64,000 nt of DNA from Anaerolineae bacterium. GTDB lineage: Bacteria > Chloroflexota > Anaerolineae > Aggregatilineales > Phototrophicaceae. Of the stretch, positions 1-9,421 are shown one piece after another (within the stretch, counting starts at the first letter, position 1; every line of letters starts with the position of its first letter). The translations under genes and the position numbers were made by a program. The notes beneath the pieces were generated by a model, which had not been told where the DNA came from, made no database searches, and saw nothing but the letters and a program-made list of their open reading frames with translations. The stretch lies in assembly GCA_022820665.1 (NCBI GenBank), contig JAJEFB010000021.1, positions 36,984 through 100,983 on the forward strand, in the 5' to 3' direction.

Positions 1-1
1 A

Positions 2-565
2 CTGGACGCCATCATCGCGCTTGACGAGGGTTTTCAGCATGAACGGGTGCGCGAACTTTTGTTTGCCGCGCTCACATCCCAAGCGACCGGGCTCTTCCGC
101 AGCGGAAGATTGTCCGAGGCGATCTTGACGACGGGACGCGCTGAAAACTACGGCGATGTCGGAGGGCTAAACTACGAGCGCGCTGTTGCCGAGCTTTACC
201 TGAGAGGTTTGCAATTAAAGATCGCCAATCCTGGCGAAGCCGTCCGCCAGCTCAGTATCATCGTCTATGAACATCGTCTCGGGAATTATTTGAATGGACA
301 GATCATGACCGAATTGCAAGGGGCGCATCGAAATTACGGGGATGCCCTGTCCTTCCGGGGCGATCATTGCCGGGCGCGCGACCAGTACGAGGCTGCCTTG
401 GCTTTGCAGCCGGCAGTGACGTCAATCAGCCGCGCCACTGTCGCGGGCAAACGCGACAATGCAAATGAGTTGTGCCCGGCGCCCAACCAGACGGAACCGT
501 CACAGCCGACAAGCGCCGGCGTCGGCGTGCGCCCCAGTCCCGCGCCTGTCGGGGAGCCGGGTTAA
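2..565 (+). CDS. TPR-like repeat protein, 3' part only
   Basis: An open frame enters from the left edge and stops at 563-565, giving about 187 residues of C-terminus. The visible part is rich in short Ala/Leu helices with tetratricopeptide-like character (for example ARDQYEAALALQP near the end) and finishes in a Pro/Ser/Thr-rich tail of about 40 residues. An internal GTG at 47 exists, but the frame is open upstream of it, so the gene almost certainly starts outside the window. A scaffold or binding role is inferred from helical repeats only; no catalytic motif is visible. Confidence 0.6.
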   Translation: MDAIIALDEGFQHERVRELLFAALTSQATGLFRSGRLSEAILTTGRAENYGDVGGLNYERAVAELYLRGLQLKIANPGEAVRQLSIIVYEHRLGNYLNGQIMTELQGAHRNYGDALSFRGDHCRARDQYEAALALQPAVTSISRATVAGKRDNANELCPAPNQTEPSQPTSAGVGVRPSPAPVGEPG

Positions 566-600
566 ACTCCAACACAGCCGCCCGCCGGGACCGGGCCGCG

Positions 601-1764
601 TCAGTTCTCAATCCGCTCGATGATGCTGGCGGTCGCCATGCCGCCACCGCAGCACATGGTCTGCAAGCCATAGCGCGAGCCGGTCGTTTCCAGCGCGTTG
701 ATCAGCGCTGTCATCAAACGCGCGCCGGAGCCGCCAAGAGGGTGTCCCAGGGCGATGGCGCCGCCATGAATATTGACTCGATCGAGATCGACGCCGACCT
801 CCCGCTCCCAGATCCGCGGTACCGAAGCGAAGGCCTCGTTAACCTCGAAGAGGTCAATGTCCTCGATAGCCATGCCGGCCCGCCGCAAGACCTTTTCTGT
901 GGCCGGTATCGGTCCGGTAAGCATCAGATGCGGGTCGCTGCCGATGGTTGTTCCATCTACAATGCGCGCGCGGGCTTTTAGGGACAACTGCGCCGCCCTT
1001 GCAGCGCTCATCACCAGCACTGCCGCTGCGCCATCGCTAATCTGACTGCTGTTGCCGGCGGTGGTGACGCCGTTGGGCGTAAACACGGGTTCGAGTTGCG
1101 CCATTTTTTCCAGCGTCGTCGCGGGGCGAATGCCTTGATCGCGCTCGACCAGGAACAGATTGCCCTCGTCATCCACACCCTGAAGGGGCGCGATTTCTCT
1201 TCGTAATACACCGGCTTCGGTCGCTATCCAGGCGCGCCGATGGCTCTCCAGACTCAATTCGTCCATTTCAAGGCGGGTGACGCCCCACTTCGCGGCGATC
1301 TCGTCCGAGGCGATGCCTTGCGGGATCATATTGTGGGACTCCATAATATTGTCCGTAAATGGCGATGCGCCGCCAATGCCCAGGCTTGAACCCATCGGCA
1401 CCCGCGTCATGCTTTCCACGCCGCCAGCGATGACTGCATCCGCTTGCCCCGAACTCACCATTGCCGCAGCGAGATGAATCGACTGCTGGCTGCTGCCGCA
1501 TTGGAAATCAATCGCCGTGGCTGGTACCTCAATGGGAAGCTCGGCATCCAGCACGACATTGCGGGCAATGTTGAGAGTCTGTTCAGCGACTTGGCTGACA
1601 CAACCGAAGATCACATGGTCGACTTGGGTTTTGTCCAAGCCGCTTCTCGCAAGCAGGGCTTTAACGACATGAGATCCCAGCTTGACAGGATGCTGCTCGC
1701 GCAGCCAGCCATTGCGCTTGCCCAAAGGACTGCGGATGGCTTCGACAATGACAACTTCGACCAT
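601..1764 (-). CDS. Thiolase (acetyl-CoA/3-ketoacyl-CoA acyltransferase)
   Basis: This 387-residue protein has the usual length and all catalytic elements of the thiolase family. The nucleophile Cys is near residue 89 in DFQCGSSQQ, the general-base His near 340 in ALGHPLGGSGAR, and the second Cys near 372 in MCCGGGMA. It would cleave or condense acyl-CoA thioesters in fatty-acid or steroid-type beta-oxidation; the exact substrate is not readable, though the CGSSQQ motif is common in FadA5/FadA6-like enzymes. The ATG at 1764 has a strong ribosome site (AAAGGAG, 9 bases upstream). The first 15 codons and leader are partly duplicated about 1.07 kb upstream (2764-2832). Confidence 0.92.
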   Translation of the reverse strand: MVEVVIVEAIRSPLGKRNGWLREQHPVKLGSHVVKALLARSGLDKTQVDHVIFGCVSQVAEQTLNIARNVVLDAELPIEVPATAIDFQCGSSQQSIHLAAAMVSSGQADAVIAGGVESMTRVPMGSSLGIGGASPFTDNIMESHNMIPQGIASDEIAAKWGVTRLEMDELSLESHRRAWIATEAGVLRREIAPLQGVDDEGNLFLVERDQGIRPATTLEKMAQLEPVFTPNGVTTAGNSSQISDGAAAVLVMSAARAAQLSLKARARIVDGTTIGSDPHLMLTGPIPATEKVLRRAGMAIEDIDLFEVNEAFASVPRIWEREVGVDLDRVNIHGGAIALGHPLGGSGARLMTALINALETTGSRYGLQTMCCGGGMATASIIERIEN

Positions 1765-1820
1765 AAGATTTCGCTCCTTTATACAGTTGGCTACAATAAC
1801 CGGATTTCGCGATGGCTTAG

Positions 1821-2586
1821 CTATTCTTCTACGGCAGATCCTTTGTCGATAAGCCAGATGTACAGTCCATCTCGATTAATGATTTCGCGCATTGCTGGCA
1901 TCATGCCTTCGTATTGCCAGGGTTTGTAGTTATAGGGGCGCGCGACTTTCATGATGATTTCGCCTTCCGGGAGCTCCGTCATTTCCGTAATCGGATAATA
2001 ATAACCGGCGTTCACTAGCTCATATCGCGCCCCTTCGAGGACAGGATTCTTGAATTTATGGCTCCTTGACGGCGGACTAAAGGTTGTGGTTAGCGACACC
2101 GCTCCATATTCGTCACGGACTTGACGGGTCAGCTCCATGTGCTGGTGCTGGCTAATTACCCCTATAAAGTTCATCAAGGCTACTATGGTTATGCCCACGA
2201 CACTCAAAGCCGTTAGTCTGTAACCATAACGCTTGGCGCGAGGCGCAAATGCAAAGGCTCAGACCAGTACGATAAAGGGTGCCAAAGCGCGAACAGTTCG
2301 CCCATATAGAACGAAAACGTGCAGACCCGACGAGAAAAGCGCCATCAATCCGTAGAGCATGACTAGCGCCGCAAACTATAGCATTATGCGGTGTCTCCAG
2401 GCTGCCGAATCCACCCAAAACGACTCCTTCAAATACACTGTCAGCAATATCAATCGTAATTTCATAATGGCGGGATTCGTCGGGGGAAAATCGTTGGCCA
2501 CCGTCGACAATCAGGAGCAGCCTTAGCGCGAATGCGACAAACATGACAATTAGCAGCGTATGGACAGGAGGAAAACGAATCGACAT
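1821..2586 (-). pseudogene. Decayed GT-C membrane glycosyltransferase (first tandem copy)
   Basis: The 3' part (1821-2207) encodes the same C-terminus as the intact neighbour at 2889-4406 (YYYPITEMTELPEGEIIMKVA, then RDGLYIWLIDKG). The 5' part (from ATG 2586) encodes the same N-terminus, with LRLLLIVDGGQ followed by SPDES. The roughly 280 residues between are missing, the reading frame changes near 2380, and an in-frame TGA near 2260 interrupts a stretch matching VFVLYGR...APF. Three independent lesions make this a relic and not a short gene. It lies directly upstream of the thiolase. Confidence 0.85.
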
Positions 2587-2763
2587 ATTTACGATCCCCG
2601 CGACGACAATGCTCTGTGTCCCGCCAATACTGGCTTCTCTGTTGTCAATTCTTACACCTTTACCAGCGGTCAAAACATTACGATAAACGCTGGCTGATTG
2701 TTCATATTCTATATTAGAACAATTTCGGGAAGCTGTATTATATTGCGGGGGGTTGACGAGCGT

Positions 2764-2832
2764 CTATTCTACGATTTGACTGACGTGGCTTAAAGGATTG
2801 CGGATGGAGTCGACGATGATGAATTCGACCAT
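2764..2832 (-). pseudogene. Relic of the thiolase 5' end
   Basis: The minus strand reads MVEFIIVDSIRNPL, against MVEVVIVEAIRSPL at the start of the real thiolase (1764). The match continues through the ribosome site and spacer into the 3' end of the next glycosyltransferase, so it marks a tandem duplication unit of about 1.07 kb offset. The similarity is lost after about 14 codons and the frame ends after 22 codons. The surrounding interval 2587-2888 otherwise shows nothing. Confidence 0.8.
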
Positions 2833-2888
2833 AGGGTTTCGCTCCTGTGTACAGCTGGCTGCAACAACCGGATTTCGCAGCGGTTTGG

Positions 2889-4406
2889 CTACTCTTCCGC
2901 AGAAGGTCCCTTGTCGATGAGCCAGATGTACAGCCCATCGCGATTGACGATATCACGCATCTCGGCTGTCATCCCTTCGTATTGCCAGGGTCTGTGATTG
3001 AAGGGATGCGCGACTTTCATAAGGACTTCACCGTCCGGGAGGTCCGTCATTTCCGTAATCGGATAAAAGTATCCCGCATTCAATAGCGTATAGCGCCCGA
3101 GCGGATTTTCCTTGCCGTAGACCCCAAAGGTGGATGCCGGATCGTTCAGCGTCGATTCGTAAGACAACTGACCGTATTCCTGTCTGGCTCGATTGGCAAT
3201 TTCAATATAGTACTCTTGTCTGATCGCCGGGAGGAAATTAGCGAGCGCAAGAATGCTGATTAAGCCAACAAAGACTGCGAACGCTTTCTTGCCACGGTTC
3301 GTCAACCACGGCGCGAATACAAATGCGCTTAACATAACCAGGAACGGCACAAGCGTTCGCGCGATACGCCCGTAAACAACAAAGATCTGCAACCCTGCAG
3401 AAAATAGAACCATCAGCAAATACAGAACAATCAGGCAAGCGAGCCACAATTTGACTCGCTGCAGGTCAGGCGAGCGTGGTTGGCGGGCGAGCATCCCAGC
3501 CGCGACGATGCCCCCTATCATCCAAAACAGGGCGACGCCGGCTTCTGCATTGCCCAAGTAGAGAATGGGAAAAACGCTGCCCTCGAAATACCCGCCCTGC
3601 GCTACAGTTTCTGAAAACATGATTGCCTCGGAAACGATGTCGATGTCAAGGACAAAGCTGCTATAGAGGAATAACGGCATCGCTATCAGCAGGGCGCCAA
3701 TGGCCATGCCGAAGGCGCGAATTGCTGCCGCGCGCAAATTGGGAGCAAGATAAGCACAGAAGATCGTGGCGATCATGAGGACCAGCGTAATATGACCAAA
3801 ATAAACCCATACGCACAGGAAGGTCGCGATTCCAACCGCAATCGAATGCTTTATGCTTGGCTGTCGACCGGGGGTAGCCAGCCAGAGAGCTGCCAAGCCG
3901 ATCAGCAGCGAGGAATCCAAGGGCAAGAAATGCTTGGAAAAGATGAAAAAGGTGTTGGATGCCGCCAGCAAGAATGCCGCGATCAGAGCTTCGGTTTCGC
4001 CAGCGCCGGCTCGGCGCGCCAGCAAGTAAATCATGCCAATTGAAAGCACTGAGGGAATCGCGAATATCAGCGCCGAAACACGATAGTCATTGTCGCGACC
4101 TATCCAATAGGTTGTCCAGGAAAAGCCGGGCGGCGGGCTCAAGTAAAAGATCGCGCGATGAACGATGGCAGGAACAAGCCCGACGGCGGTGAAACCGTGA
4201 TGCTTGTCGTAGGCTAATACCGTGTCTATTGCGCTGCGAAAATCAGCCTCAAACAGCGAGTGCGCGGCGTTGACAGACCGACGTTGATAGCGACTTTCGT
4301 CGGGGAAATAAAACTGGCCGCCGTTGACGATAAGTAACAGGCGCAGCAGGTAGGCCACGAGCATCAATATCAACAGGAGCTGTGGCGCGCGCATGTTTAA
4401 CTTCAT
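2889..4406 (-). CDS. GT-C fold integral membrane glycosyltransferase (intact tandem copy)
   Basis: This protein of about 505 residues has roughly ten hydrophobic helices and a first-loop acidic motif FPDESRY after the first helix, as in ArnT/PMT-like (GT39/GT83) enzymes that use polyprenyl-phosphate sugars. The C-terminal soluble tail carries GYFYPITEMTDLPDGEV and ends LYIWLIDKGPSAEE. The ATG at 4406 is preferred to the TTG at 4427 because it follows a GGTGA sequence. It is the middle member of three tandem copies (1821-2586 decayed, 4635-6179 intact but divergent). The sugar donor and acceptor cannot be told from sequence; a role in surface glycan or lipid glycosylation is inferred. Confidence 0.75.
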   Translation of the reverse strand: MKLNMRAPQLLLILMLVAYLLRLLLIVNGGQFYFPDESRYQRRSVNAAHSLFEADFRSAIDTVLAYDKHHGFTAVGLVPAIVHRAIFYLSPPPGFSWTTYWIGRDNDYRVSALIFAIPSVLSIGMIYLLARRAGAGETEALIAAFLLAASNTFFIFSKHFLPLDSSLLIGLAALWLATPGRQPSIKHSIAVGIATFLCVWVYFGHITLVLMIATIFCAYLAPNLRAAAIRAFGMAIGALLIAMPLFLYSSFVLDIDIVSEAIMFSETVAQGGYFEGSVFPILYLGNAEAGVALFWMIGGIVAAGMLARQPRSPDLQRVKLWLACLIVLYLLMVLFSAGLQIFVVYGRIARTLVPFLVMLSAFVFAPWLTNRGKKAFAVFVGLISILALANFLPAIRQEYYIEIANRARQEYGQLSYESTLNDPASTFGVYGKENPLGRYTLLNAGYFYPITEMTDLPDGEVLMKVAHPFNHRPWQYEGMTAEMRDIVNRDGLYIWLIDKGPSAEE

Positions 4407-4634
4407 TGCTTCACCAGCGCATGCCAATTAAATGGACAGATCAACATGTGAATATGTTAAACCTTCCCTCCCCTGTTACAAATCGAAACCCGCGACTGCT
4501 CGGCTTGATGTCGGGATGCTGTCGAACTCAGTCTCGTCATATTCTGCCGCAAGGGCAATGATCTATATCGCCCTTCGCGTGAATACTTCCCAGGCGCGGT
4601 GTGTTGAAACGCCCCCGCCTGCCATATTCCCGCT

Positions 4635-6179
4635 TCAATCCGAGGACGGCTCCGTGTCGATCAACCAAATCTCAAAGTCGCTCCGGTTGACTATTTCTCG
4701 CATGTCTGGGGTCATGCCTTCGTATTGCCACGGTTTATAGCTGAAGGGATGGGAGATTTCCAGCAGTATTTCGCCCTCTGGCAGGTCGCCGCGGATGTCT
4801 CCTATGGGGTAGTAATTGGCGGCATTGAACAGTCGATAACGCGCGCCAGGTACCTCCGGCCGGAGATCCCACCAACTGAATACCGGGTTCTCGCTTGTTT
4901 CAACGGTTGTCTCGAACGAGACATCATCGTATGTCTGATAAACTTCCCAAGCGATTTCCAAGGGATACTGCTGCGTGATCGCCGGAACAAAATTAGCTAT
5001 CGACAAGACGCCAAGGCTGACGACTAACGTAGTGAGAACGCCGCGTCCATAGCGCATAAGACGCGCTGAAAAGCCATAGGCGCATGCCATCGCGATAAAT
5101 GGCACTAGCGAGCGGACCACACGGCCATAGACAACAAAAAGCTGCAAACCCGCGGACAATAGCGAGAGCATCAGATAGAGACTGAATAAACAGGCAAACC
5201 AGATCCAAGCCCGCCGACTGTCATTCGAAAGACAGCGACTACGCAATGTCCAGGCAGCCAAGACCAGCCCGAATATCCAGAGGATACTCATTGCGCCTTC
5301 AACATCGCGGAAATACAGAAACGGGAAGATTAAACCTTCGGAGAACGACCCGTGATCGACCGTTTCGGAAAACGTCATCATCTGCAGAAAGACATTCTCG
5401 TTCAGAAAAATCAAGTTGAAAAGAACGATCGGGAGGAAGAACAGCAGGGCGCCGCCCGCCATGCCAAAAGCTCTGCGAAAGGCGTCGCGCGGGTCCACGG
5501 CCAGGAGGCCACAATAAAGAATGCCTATGGTGATGGTCAAGGTGACGTAACCATTGTAGATCCAGAAAACGAGAAACGCCAGCCAACCGACAAATAACGC
5601 GTTTATGATGCGCCAGGGGCGCAGGCGAAGCGCAAAGTAAATGGCAATCAATCCGATGAGAATTGCAATGTCATAGGGAAGAAGATGCTTGGCAAAGAAA
5701 AAAAACGATTGGGAAGTCGCTAGCAGATAGGCGCTCAATAGCGCTTCCCCTTCATTGGCGCCAGCCTGTCGCTGGATCAGATAAATCATGCCAATGCATA
5801 GAACAGATGGCAGCGCAAAGATCAGCGCGGGCAATCGGAAATTCTGAGGCGGGGTATGCCATAGATCTTTCCACAGCAAGTTGTCATCGTGGTTAATGCT
5901 GTGGATTAGACGGTGAAACAATGCCGGGACAAGCTTGGCAAGCGCAATACCCTGATGGAACTCGTATTTCAAAAGTGTTTTGACGGCATTTTTGAAGTCG
6001 GCGTTGAAGATGTGTTTTGTCGTTTCTATGGAGCGGTAGTAGCGGAGCTCATCCGGGTGAAATAGCTGGCCGCCATTGATGATCAGTAGCAGTCGAAGGC
6101 CGTAGGCTATCAGCATTAACAGGGCTAGGAGCGAACTTGGGCGGGCAAGTTTGTTCTGAATGGACAAATGCCTCTCCAT
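4635..6179 (-). CDS. GT-C fold integral membrane glycosyltransferase (divergent paralogue)
   Basis: About 514 residues, same topology as the neighbour at 2889-4406: N-terminal helix LRLLLIINGGQ, first-loop motif FHPDELRYY, about ten membrane segments, and a tail with NYYPIGDIRGDLPEGEI and FEIWLIDTE. The reading frame extends to a TTG at 6245 that abuts the HEAT gene stop, but the ATG at 6179 (MERHLSIQ) sits where the family usually begins, so I chose it; no good ribosome site is seen at either. Divergence from the middle copy is much greater than between the other two, so this duplication is older. The interval 4407-4634 shows nothing. Confidence 0.72.
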   Translation of the reverse strand: MERHLSIQNKLARPSSLLALLMLIAYGLRLLLIINGGQLFHPDELRYYRSIETTKHIFNADFKNAVKTLLKYEFHQGIALAKLVPALFHRLIHSINHDDNLLWKDLWHTPPQNFRLPALIFALPSVLCIGMIYLIQRQAGANEGEALLSAYLLATSQSFFFFAKHLLPYDIAILIGLIAIYFALRLRPWRIINALFVGWLAFLVFWIYNGYVTLTITIGILYCGLLAVDPRDAFRRAFGMAGGALLFFLPIVLFNLIFLNENVFLQMMTFSETVDHGSFSEGLIFPFLYFRDVEGAMSILWIFGLVLAAWTLRSRCLSNDSRRAWIWFACLFSLYLMLSLLSAGLQLFVVYGRVVRSLVPFIAMACAYGFSARLMRYGRGVLTTLVVSLGVLSIANFVPAITQQYPLEIAWEVYQTYDDVSFETTVETSENPVFSWWDLRPEVPGARYRLFNAANYYPIGDIRGDLPEGEILLEISHPFSYKPWQYEGMTPDMREIVNRSDFEIWLIDTEPSSD

Positions 6180-6245
6180 CGACGATGTATGTGGCGGCCT
6201 GTTGCTGGGTCTAGTTAACCAGTCGCGCGCGCTTCGCGCCGACAA

Positions 6246-6686
6246 TCAGATCTTGGGTTGCGCGTCCGTATATAGCGGGCGCTCGAATTCGTATCCCAAC
6301 TGGCGCAGCGCCTGCAGAGCGGCCTCTCTTGTCTTGTCGCGGCTGTTATCGGCGAAGTTGAGGAGGGCATCAATAGCGCGCGCATCGCCGATCTTGCCAA
6401 GCGCGATCGCGGCGTTGTAGGGGGTCTGAAACCCGGGGGCGTCCAGGGCGCGGATTAGCGCTGTAACCGCGCGATCGTCCCGAAGCTTGCCGAGCATGAG
6501 CGCGGCTCGTCCACGCACGATCAAATCTTCTTGCTGATTCTCCACGATATCCATGAGCGTTCGCACAGCCTGGTCGCCACCAAGCATGCCTAGCTTGATA
6601 ACCGCCGTGCGCCGCCTGTCTTTGTTGATATCACGCAACTCTGTAAGGATCACGTGAACGGCGTTCGGGCTATCTGGGTCGATCAT
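6246..6686 (-). CDS. Small HEAT-repeat protein (PBS-lyase type)
   Basis: A 146-residue protein made of about four HEAT/PBS-lyase repeats, e.g. RGRAALMLGKLRDDRAVTALIRAL and NAAIALGKIGDARAIDALL. Such repeats form a helical solenoid used for protein binding; no enzyme motif is present. The ATG at 6686 has GAAAGG upstream. The gene ends one base before the possible TTG start of the downstream glycosyltransferase, so the two are probably cotranscribed. It may act as an accessory to that membrane enzyme, but this is only positional inference. Confidence 0.8.
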   Translation of the reverse strand: MIDPDSPNAVHVILTELRDINKDRRRTAVIKLGMLGGDQAVRTLMDIVENQQEDLIVRGRAALMLGKLRDDRAVTALIRALDAPGFQTPYNAAIALGKIGDARAIDALLNFADNSRDKTREAALQALRQLGYEFERPLYTDAQPKI

Positions 6687-7052
6687 TGACGTCTGCCTTT
6701 CGCCTGCTCGGTTGAAACGATGCCCCAGGTTTCTTTCAATATCAGACCTACGCTAAAATAAGGGGCGGCAACGAAACTTTCTGCGAATGCGGTATTCCTC
6801 TTTTCGGGTTTACCATCAAATCGACTGTATCACTTCGGATTGTACACCGCTCATATCTTTGTATATTTCCGCGCGCTCCTCCGAAGATCCTGCTCCATCG
6901 TTTGCTCTTGAAGCGCTACCCGCCGCCATTGACGACAGCGATCGTTCGCGCTCAGGAGTATTGTACCTTTTTCCAAGACAAATCGCATATCATATTCGTC
7001 TATGAAATTCGGCTGGCAATGCAGCGATGCCCTGCATCGCGCAGAAGACGTC
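6687..7052. other. Intergenic stretch, nothing recognised
   Basis: About 366 bases between the HEAT gene and the ABC ATPase gene, both on the minus strand. It presumably holds the HEAT gene promoter (an AT-rich patch lies near 6750-6765) and the end of the ATPase transcript. Short open frames here lack ribosome sites and recognisable sequence. A CGGTTGAAA string at about 6709 resembles the MITE end sequence, but the rest of the end is absent. Confidence 0.5.
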
Positions 7053-7790
7053 TCAGCCCTCGGCGACCACATCGGCAGTTCCCGCCATGCCATCAAAAGC
7101 GTGGCTGTCGCTGACGTAGAGCTGTCCCTCGTGAACCCGGCAGACACGGTCGGCGAAGGGCACAATCTCGGGGTTGTGGGTCGCCATGATCAAGGTCTTG
7201 CCCGCTTCTCGCGTCAGTTCGAGCAAAAGCTGCAAGATCTGTTGCCCGGTATCTTCGTCAAGATTGCCGGTCGGCTCGTCCGCCAGCAATACCTTCGGTT
7301 CGTGCGCCAGCGCGCGGGCGATGGCAACACGTTGCTGCTCGCCGCCGCTGAGCTTGTCCGGGAAGGAATCCGCGCGGTCCGCCAAGCCAACGCGTTCGAG
7401 CAATTCGCGGGCGCGCATTTCATTCTCCTTGCTGCGGTCGCGACGAAGTTCCTGTGGCAACGTGATATTTTCCAAGACTGTCAGCGTCGGTATCAAATTG
7501 AAAAACTGGAATATGATGCCGATATAGTCGCGCCGGAACAGCGTCTGCTCCGTATCATTCATTGCGGTGATGTCGACGCCGTCGATCAGCACTCGACCGG
7601 CATCGGGACTGTCGATGCCGCTTAGCATGTTGAGCAAGGTGCTCTTGCCGCTGCCGCTCTTGCCGAGCATGACAAAGAACTCGCCTTGGACAATATCGAT
7701 ATTGACACAATTGAGCACGAGACGTCGGTGGCCGCCTTCAGTGTATGTCTTCAGCAGATCTTGAATGCGTACAACAACAACGGGTTCCAT
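7053..7790 (-). CDS. ABC transporter ATP-binding protein, MacB/LolD type
   Basis: A 245-residue nucleotide-binding domain. Walker A is GKSGSGKST (about 43-51), followed by the signature LSGGEQQR, Walker [10 protein letters not shown], and the H-loop ATHN. The sequence around the signature and the DEPTGNLD string fits the MacB/LolD/FtsE branch, which powers mechanotransmission or lipoprotein export rather than import. No FtsX/MacB-type permease lies next to it, which is unusual, so its partner must be elsewhere. A short extra tail follows the core. ATG 7790 has an AGGG site; a TACAAT -10 candidate lies about 33 bases upstream. Confidence 0.9.
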   Translation of the reverse strand: MEPVVVVRIQDLLKTYTEGGHRRLVLNCVNIDIVQGEFFVMLGKSGSGKSTLLNMLSGIDSPDAGRVLIDGVDITAMNDTEQTLFRRDYIGIIFQFFNLIPTLTVLENITLPQELRRDRSKENEMRARELLERVGLADRADSFPDKLSGGEQQRVAIARALAHEPKVLLADEPTGNLDEDTGQQILQLLLELTREAGKTLIMATHNPEIVPFADRVCRVHEGQLYVSDSHAFDGMAGTADVVAEG

Positions 7791-8134
7791 AGTCGCCCTG
7801 CGCAGCGGTTAGTGCCAGTTATTGTATCATCTTTGCGGGCTATGATGAGATGCTAAGAAAGGGCTTCTGGGCTTGCCAGGCGCCTCGATATAAACAATAT
7901 CAATAATCTTAATTTTGAACTCCAATGCGGATTCGTAGGCAATGCGGCGAGCAGCTAATCCAGTTTCGGTTTATCATGAATTGTGCAAAGATAAAAGCTT
8001 GCCATAGTAGATCGCGCGTATGATCTATTGCCAGGCGGCGCCTGTAAAGATAATCCGGCCAACGCGCTTGATTCGTTGCTTGGCGAATGGACATGCTCCG
8101 GGCGGCTTAAGCCTATTTTTCAGGAGGTGAAGTG
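7791..8134. other. Divergent intergenic region
   Basis: About 344 bases between the minus-strand ATPase gene and the plus-strand secreted protein gene, expected to carry both promoters. A TACAAT -10 candidate faces the ATPase gene. At the right end a perfect AGGAGGTGA ribosome site (8122-8130) precedes ATG 8135. No RNA gene, repeat or credible small gene was seen. Confidence 0.5.
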
Positions 8135-9370
8135 ATGCGAGCAAGGTTTCCAGGATTCCTGATAATCGTAATGTTGCTGTTAGTTCCCTTGGCGCTCGGC
8201 CAGGACGGCAACAGCTTGATTGAACCGTACGACGAAATGATGGTGAATCCCGACGTCAATATCAGCTTCCCACCCCCGGTATACGTGGTGCGCGACAGCA
8301 TTGATATTCGCGGTACGGTGAACTTGCCGAATATCTTGAGTTTTTTCGTCGAATTCCGTCCACTGGTTATAGACATGATGGATTCGGATGTCCAAGCAGA
8401 GGAACCTTGGTCCCCGGCAACCATACCTCAGCGATCGAGCGTCGTCGACGGTATTCTGGGTACTTGGAACACGATGATGGCGCGTGACGGACTTCACGAG
8501 TTGCGCTTGAAAATCAACACCGGGGATGGTCCTCAGTACGTGCGTCTAAGCCCGATCCGCGTCGAGAACAATCCGCCGTCCTTTGTCGAAGAAACGGTCC
8601 AGACGGAAGTTGAGGAGCAGATGGAAGTTGAGGAGCCTGAGGAGGCGCCAGATCCGCCCGTCGAGCCAGAACCCGTTGAGGAGGCTCTCGACGATTCGCC
8701 GCGCGTGGTCGCTCAGGTCAATAGCAATGTCCGCGCCGGCGACAATACTTTCTATCAGGTCGTCGGATTCTTGCTCGAGGGAAAAAGCGCCAAAGTCCTT
8801 GGCACTAGCAGCCGCGGCACCAGTTGGTACTTCATCGAACTAGACAGTGGAGTCCGCGGTTTCATACATCCAAACATCGTCAGGGCTGAAGGCGATCTGA
8901 GCAATCTGGAGCGCATCGCCCCGCCTCCCTTGCCACCGACCCCCATTCCGATACCGACAGCTATACCGGTAGCAGCGCCGCCTGCCGCGCCCGCTGTGCC
9001 CGCCAGCGGTCCTAACCTGGCCTTTGGCGAGATACGGATGGAGCCGCACCCGGCAACTTGCAACCAGGCTTACACCATTCATGTCACGGTCCATAACAAT
9101 GGCAATGGCGATGCTGGGGGATTCTCCGTTGAAGTTAGGGACTCGCGGATGGGTACGGGCGCAGGACAAGCGACGACGCAGATCGGCTATCCGCCGGTAC
9201 CTGCGGGACAATCAAGGTCCGCCTTCGGTCGCATAACGCAGAACCAACACTATGAAGAAGTGCATCACGTGAATCTGTTCCTTGATATCCATAATCAGGT
9301 GGCGGAAACCAATGAAGGCGACAATCACGGCGCGACCGCAGCGTACATCTTAAGGCGCGGCGGCTGCTAG
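8135..9370 (+). CDS. Secreted SH3b- and CARDB-domain protein
   Basis: About 411 residues. An N-terminal signal peptide (hydrophobic core LIIVMLLLVPLALG) is followed by an immunoglobulin-like region (about 30-140), an acidic Glu/Pro linker (about 150-185), a bacterial SH3 domain (about 190-250, NVRAGDNTFYQVVGFL ... FIHPNIV), a Pro-rich linker and a C-terminal CARDB-like beta-sandwich (about 292-405, NLAFGEIRMEPHPA ... VHNNGNGDAGGFSVEV). The strong ribosome site AGGAGGTGA gives better spacing to ATG 8135 than to GTG 8132. A cell-wall or extracellular adhesion role is inferred from the domains; there is no enzyme signature. Confidence 0.85.
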   Translation: MRARFPGFLIIVMLLLVPLALGQDGNSLIEPYDEMMVNPDVNISFPPPVYVVRDSIDIRGTVNLPNILSFFVEFRPLVIDMMDSDVQAEEPWSPATIPQRSSVVDGILGTWNTMMARDGLHELRLKINTGDGPQYVRLSPIRVENNPPSFVEETVQTEVEEQMEVEEPEEAPDPPVEPEPVEEALDDSPRVVAQVNSNVRAGDNTFYQVVGFLLEGKSAKVLGTSSRGTSWYFIELDSGVRGFIHPNIVRAEGDLSNLERIAPPPLPPTPIPIPTAIPVAAPPAAPAVPASGPNLAFGEIRMEPHPATCNQAYTIHVTVHNNGNGDAGGFSVEVRDSRMGTGAGQATTQIGYPPVPAGQSRSAFGRITQNQHYEEVHHVNLFLDIHNQVAETNEGDNHGATAAYILRRGGC

Positions 9371-9380
9371 CATTCGCCAA

Positions 9381-9421
9381 TAGGAGAGGGGTGTTTCTCT
9401 GTTCATCCCTCTTTTCTCCTA
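9381..9421. terminator. Possible convergent terminator hairpin
   Basis: TAGGAGAGGGGTG (9381-9393) pairs imperfectly with CATCCCTCTTTTCTCCTA (9404-9421), giving a stem with a small bulge and about 10 bases of loop between two convergent genes. There is no long T-run on either strand, and the right arm overlaps the end of the methyltransferase gene, so support is modest. Confidence 0.35.

Noticed and set aside
6700..6725. Another MITE end (CGGTTGAAA)
   Set aside because: Only eight or nine bases match; the diagnostic GGTAGTGTATCG part is missing.
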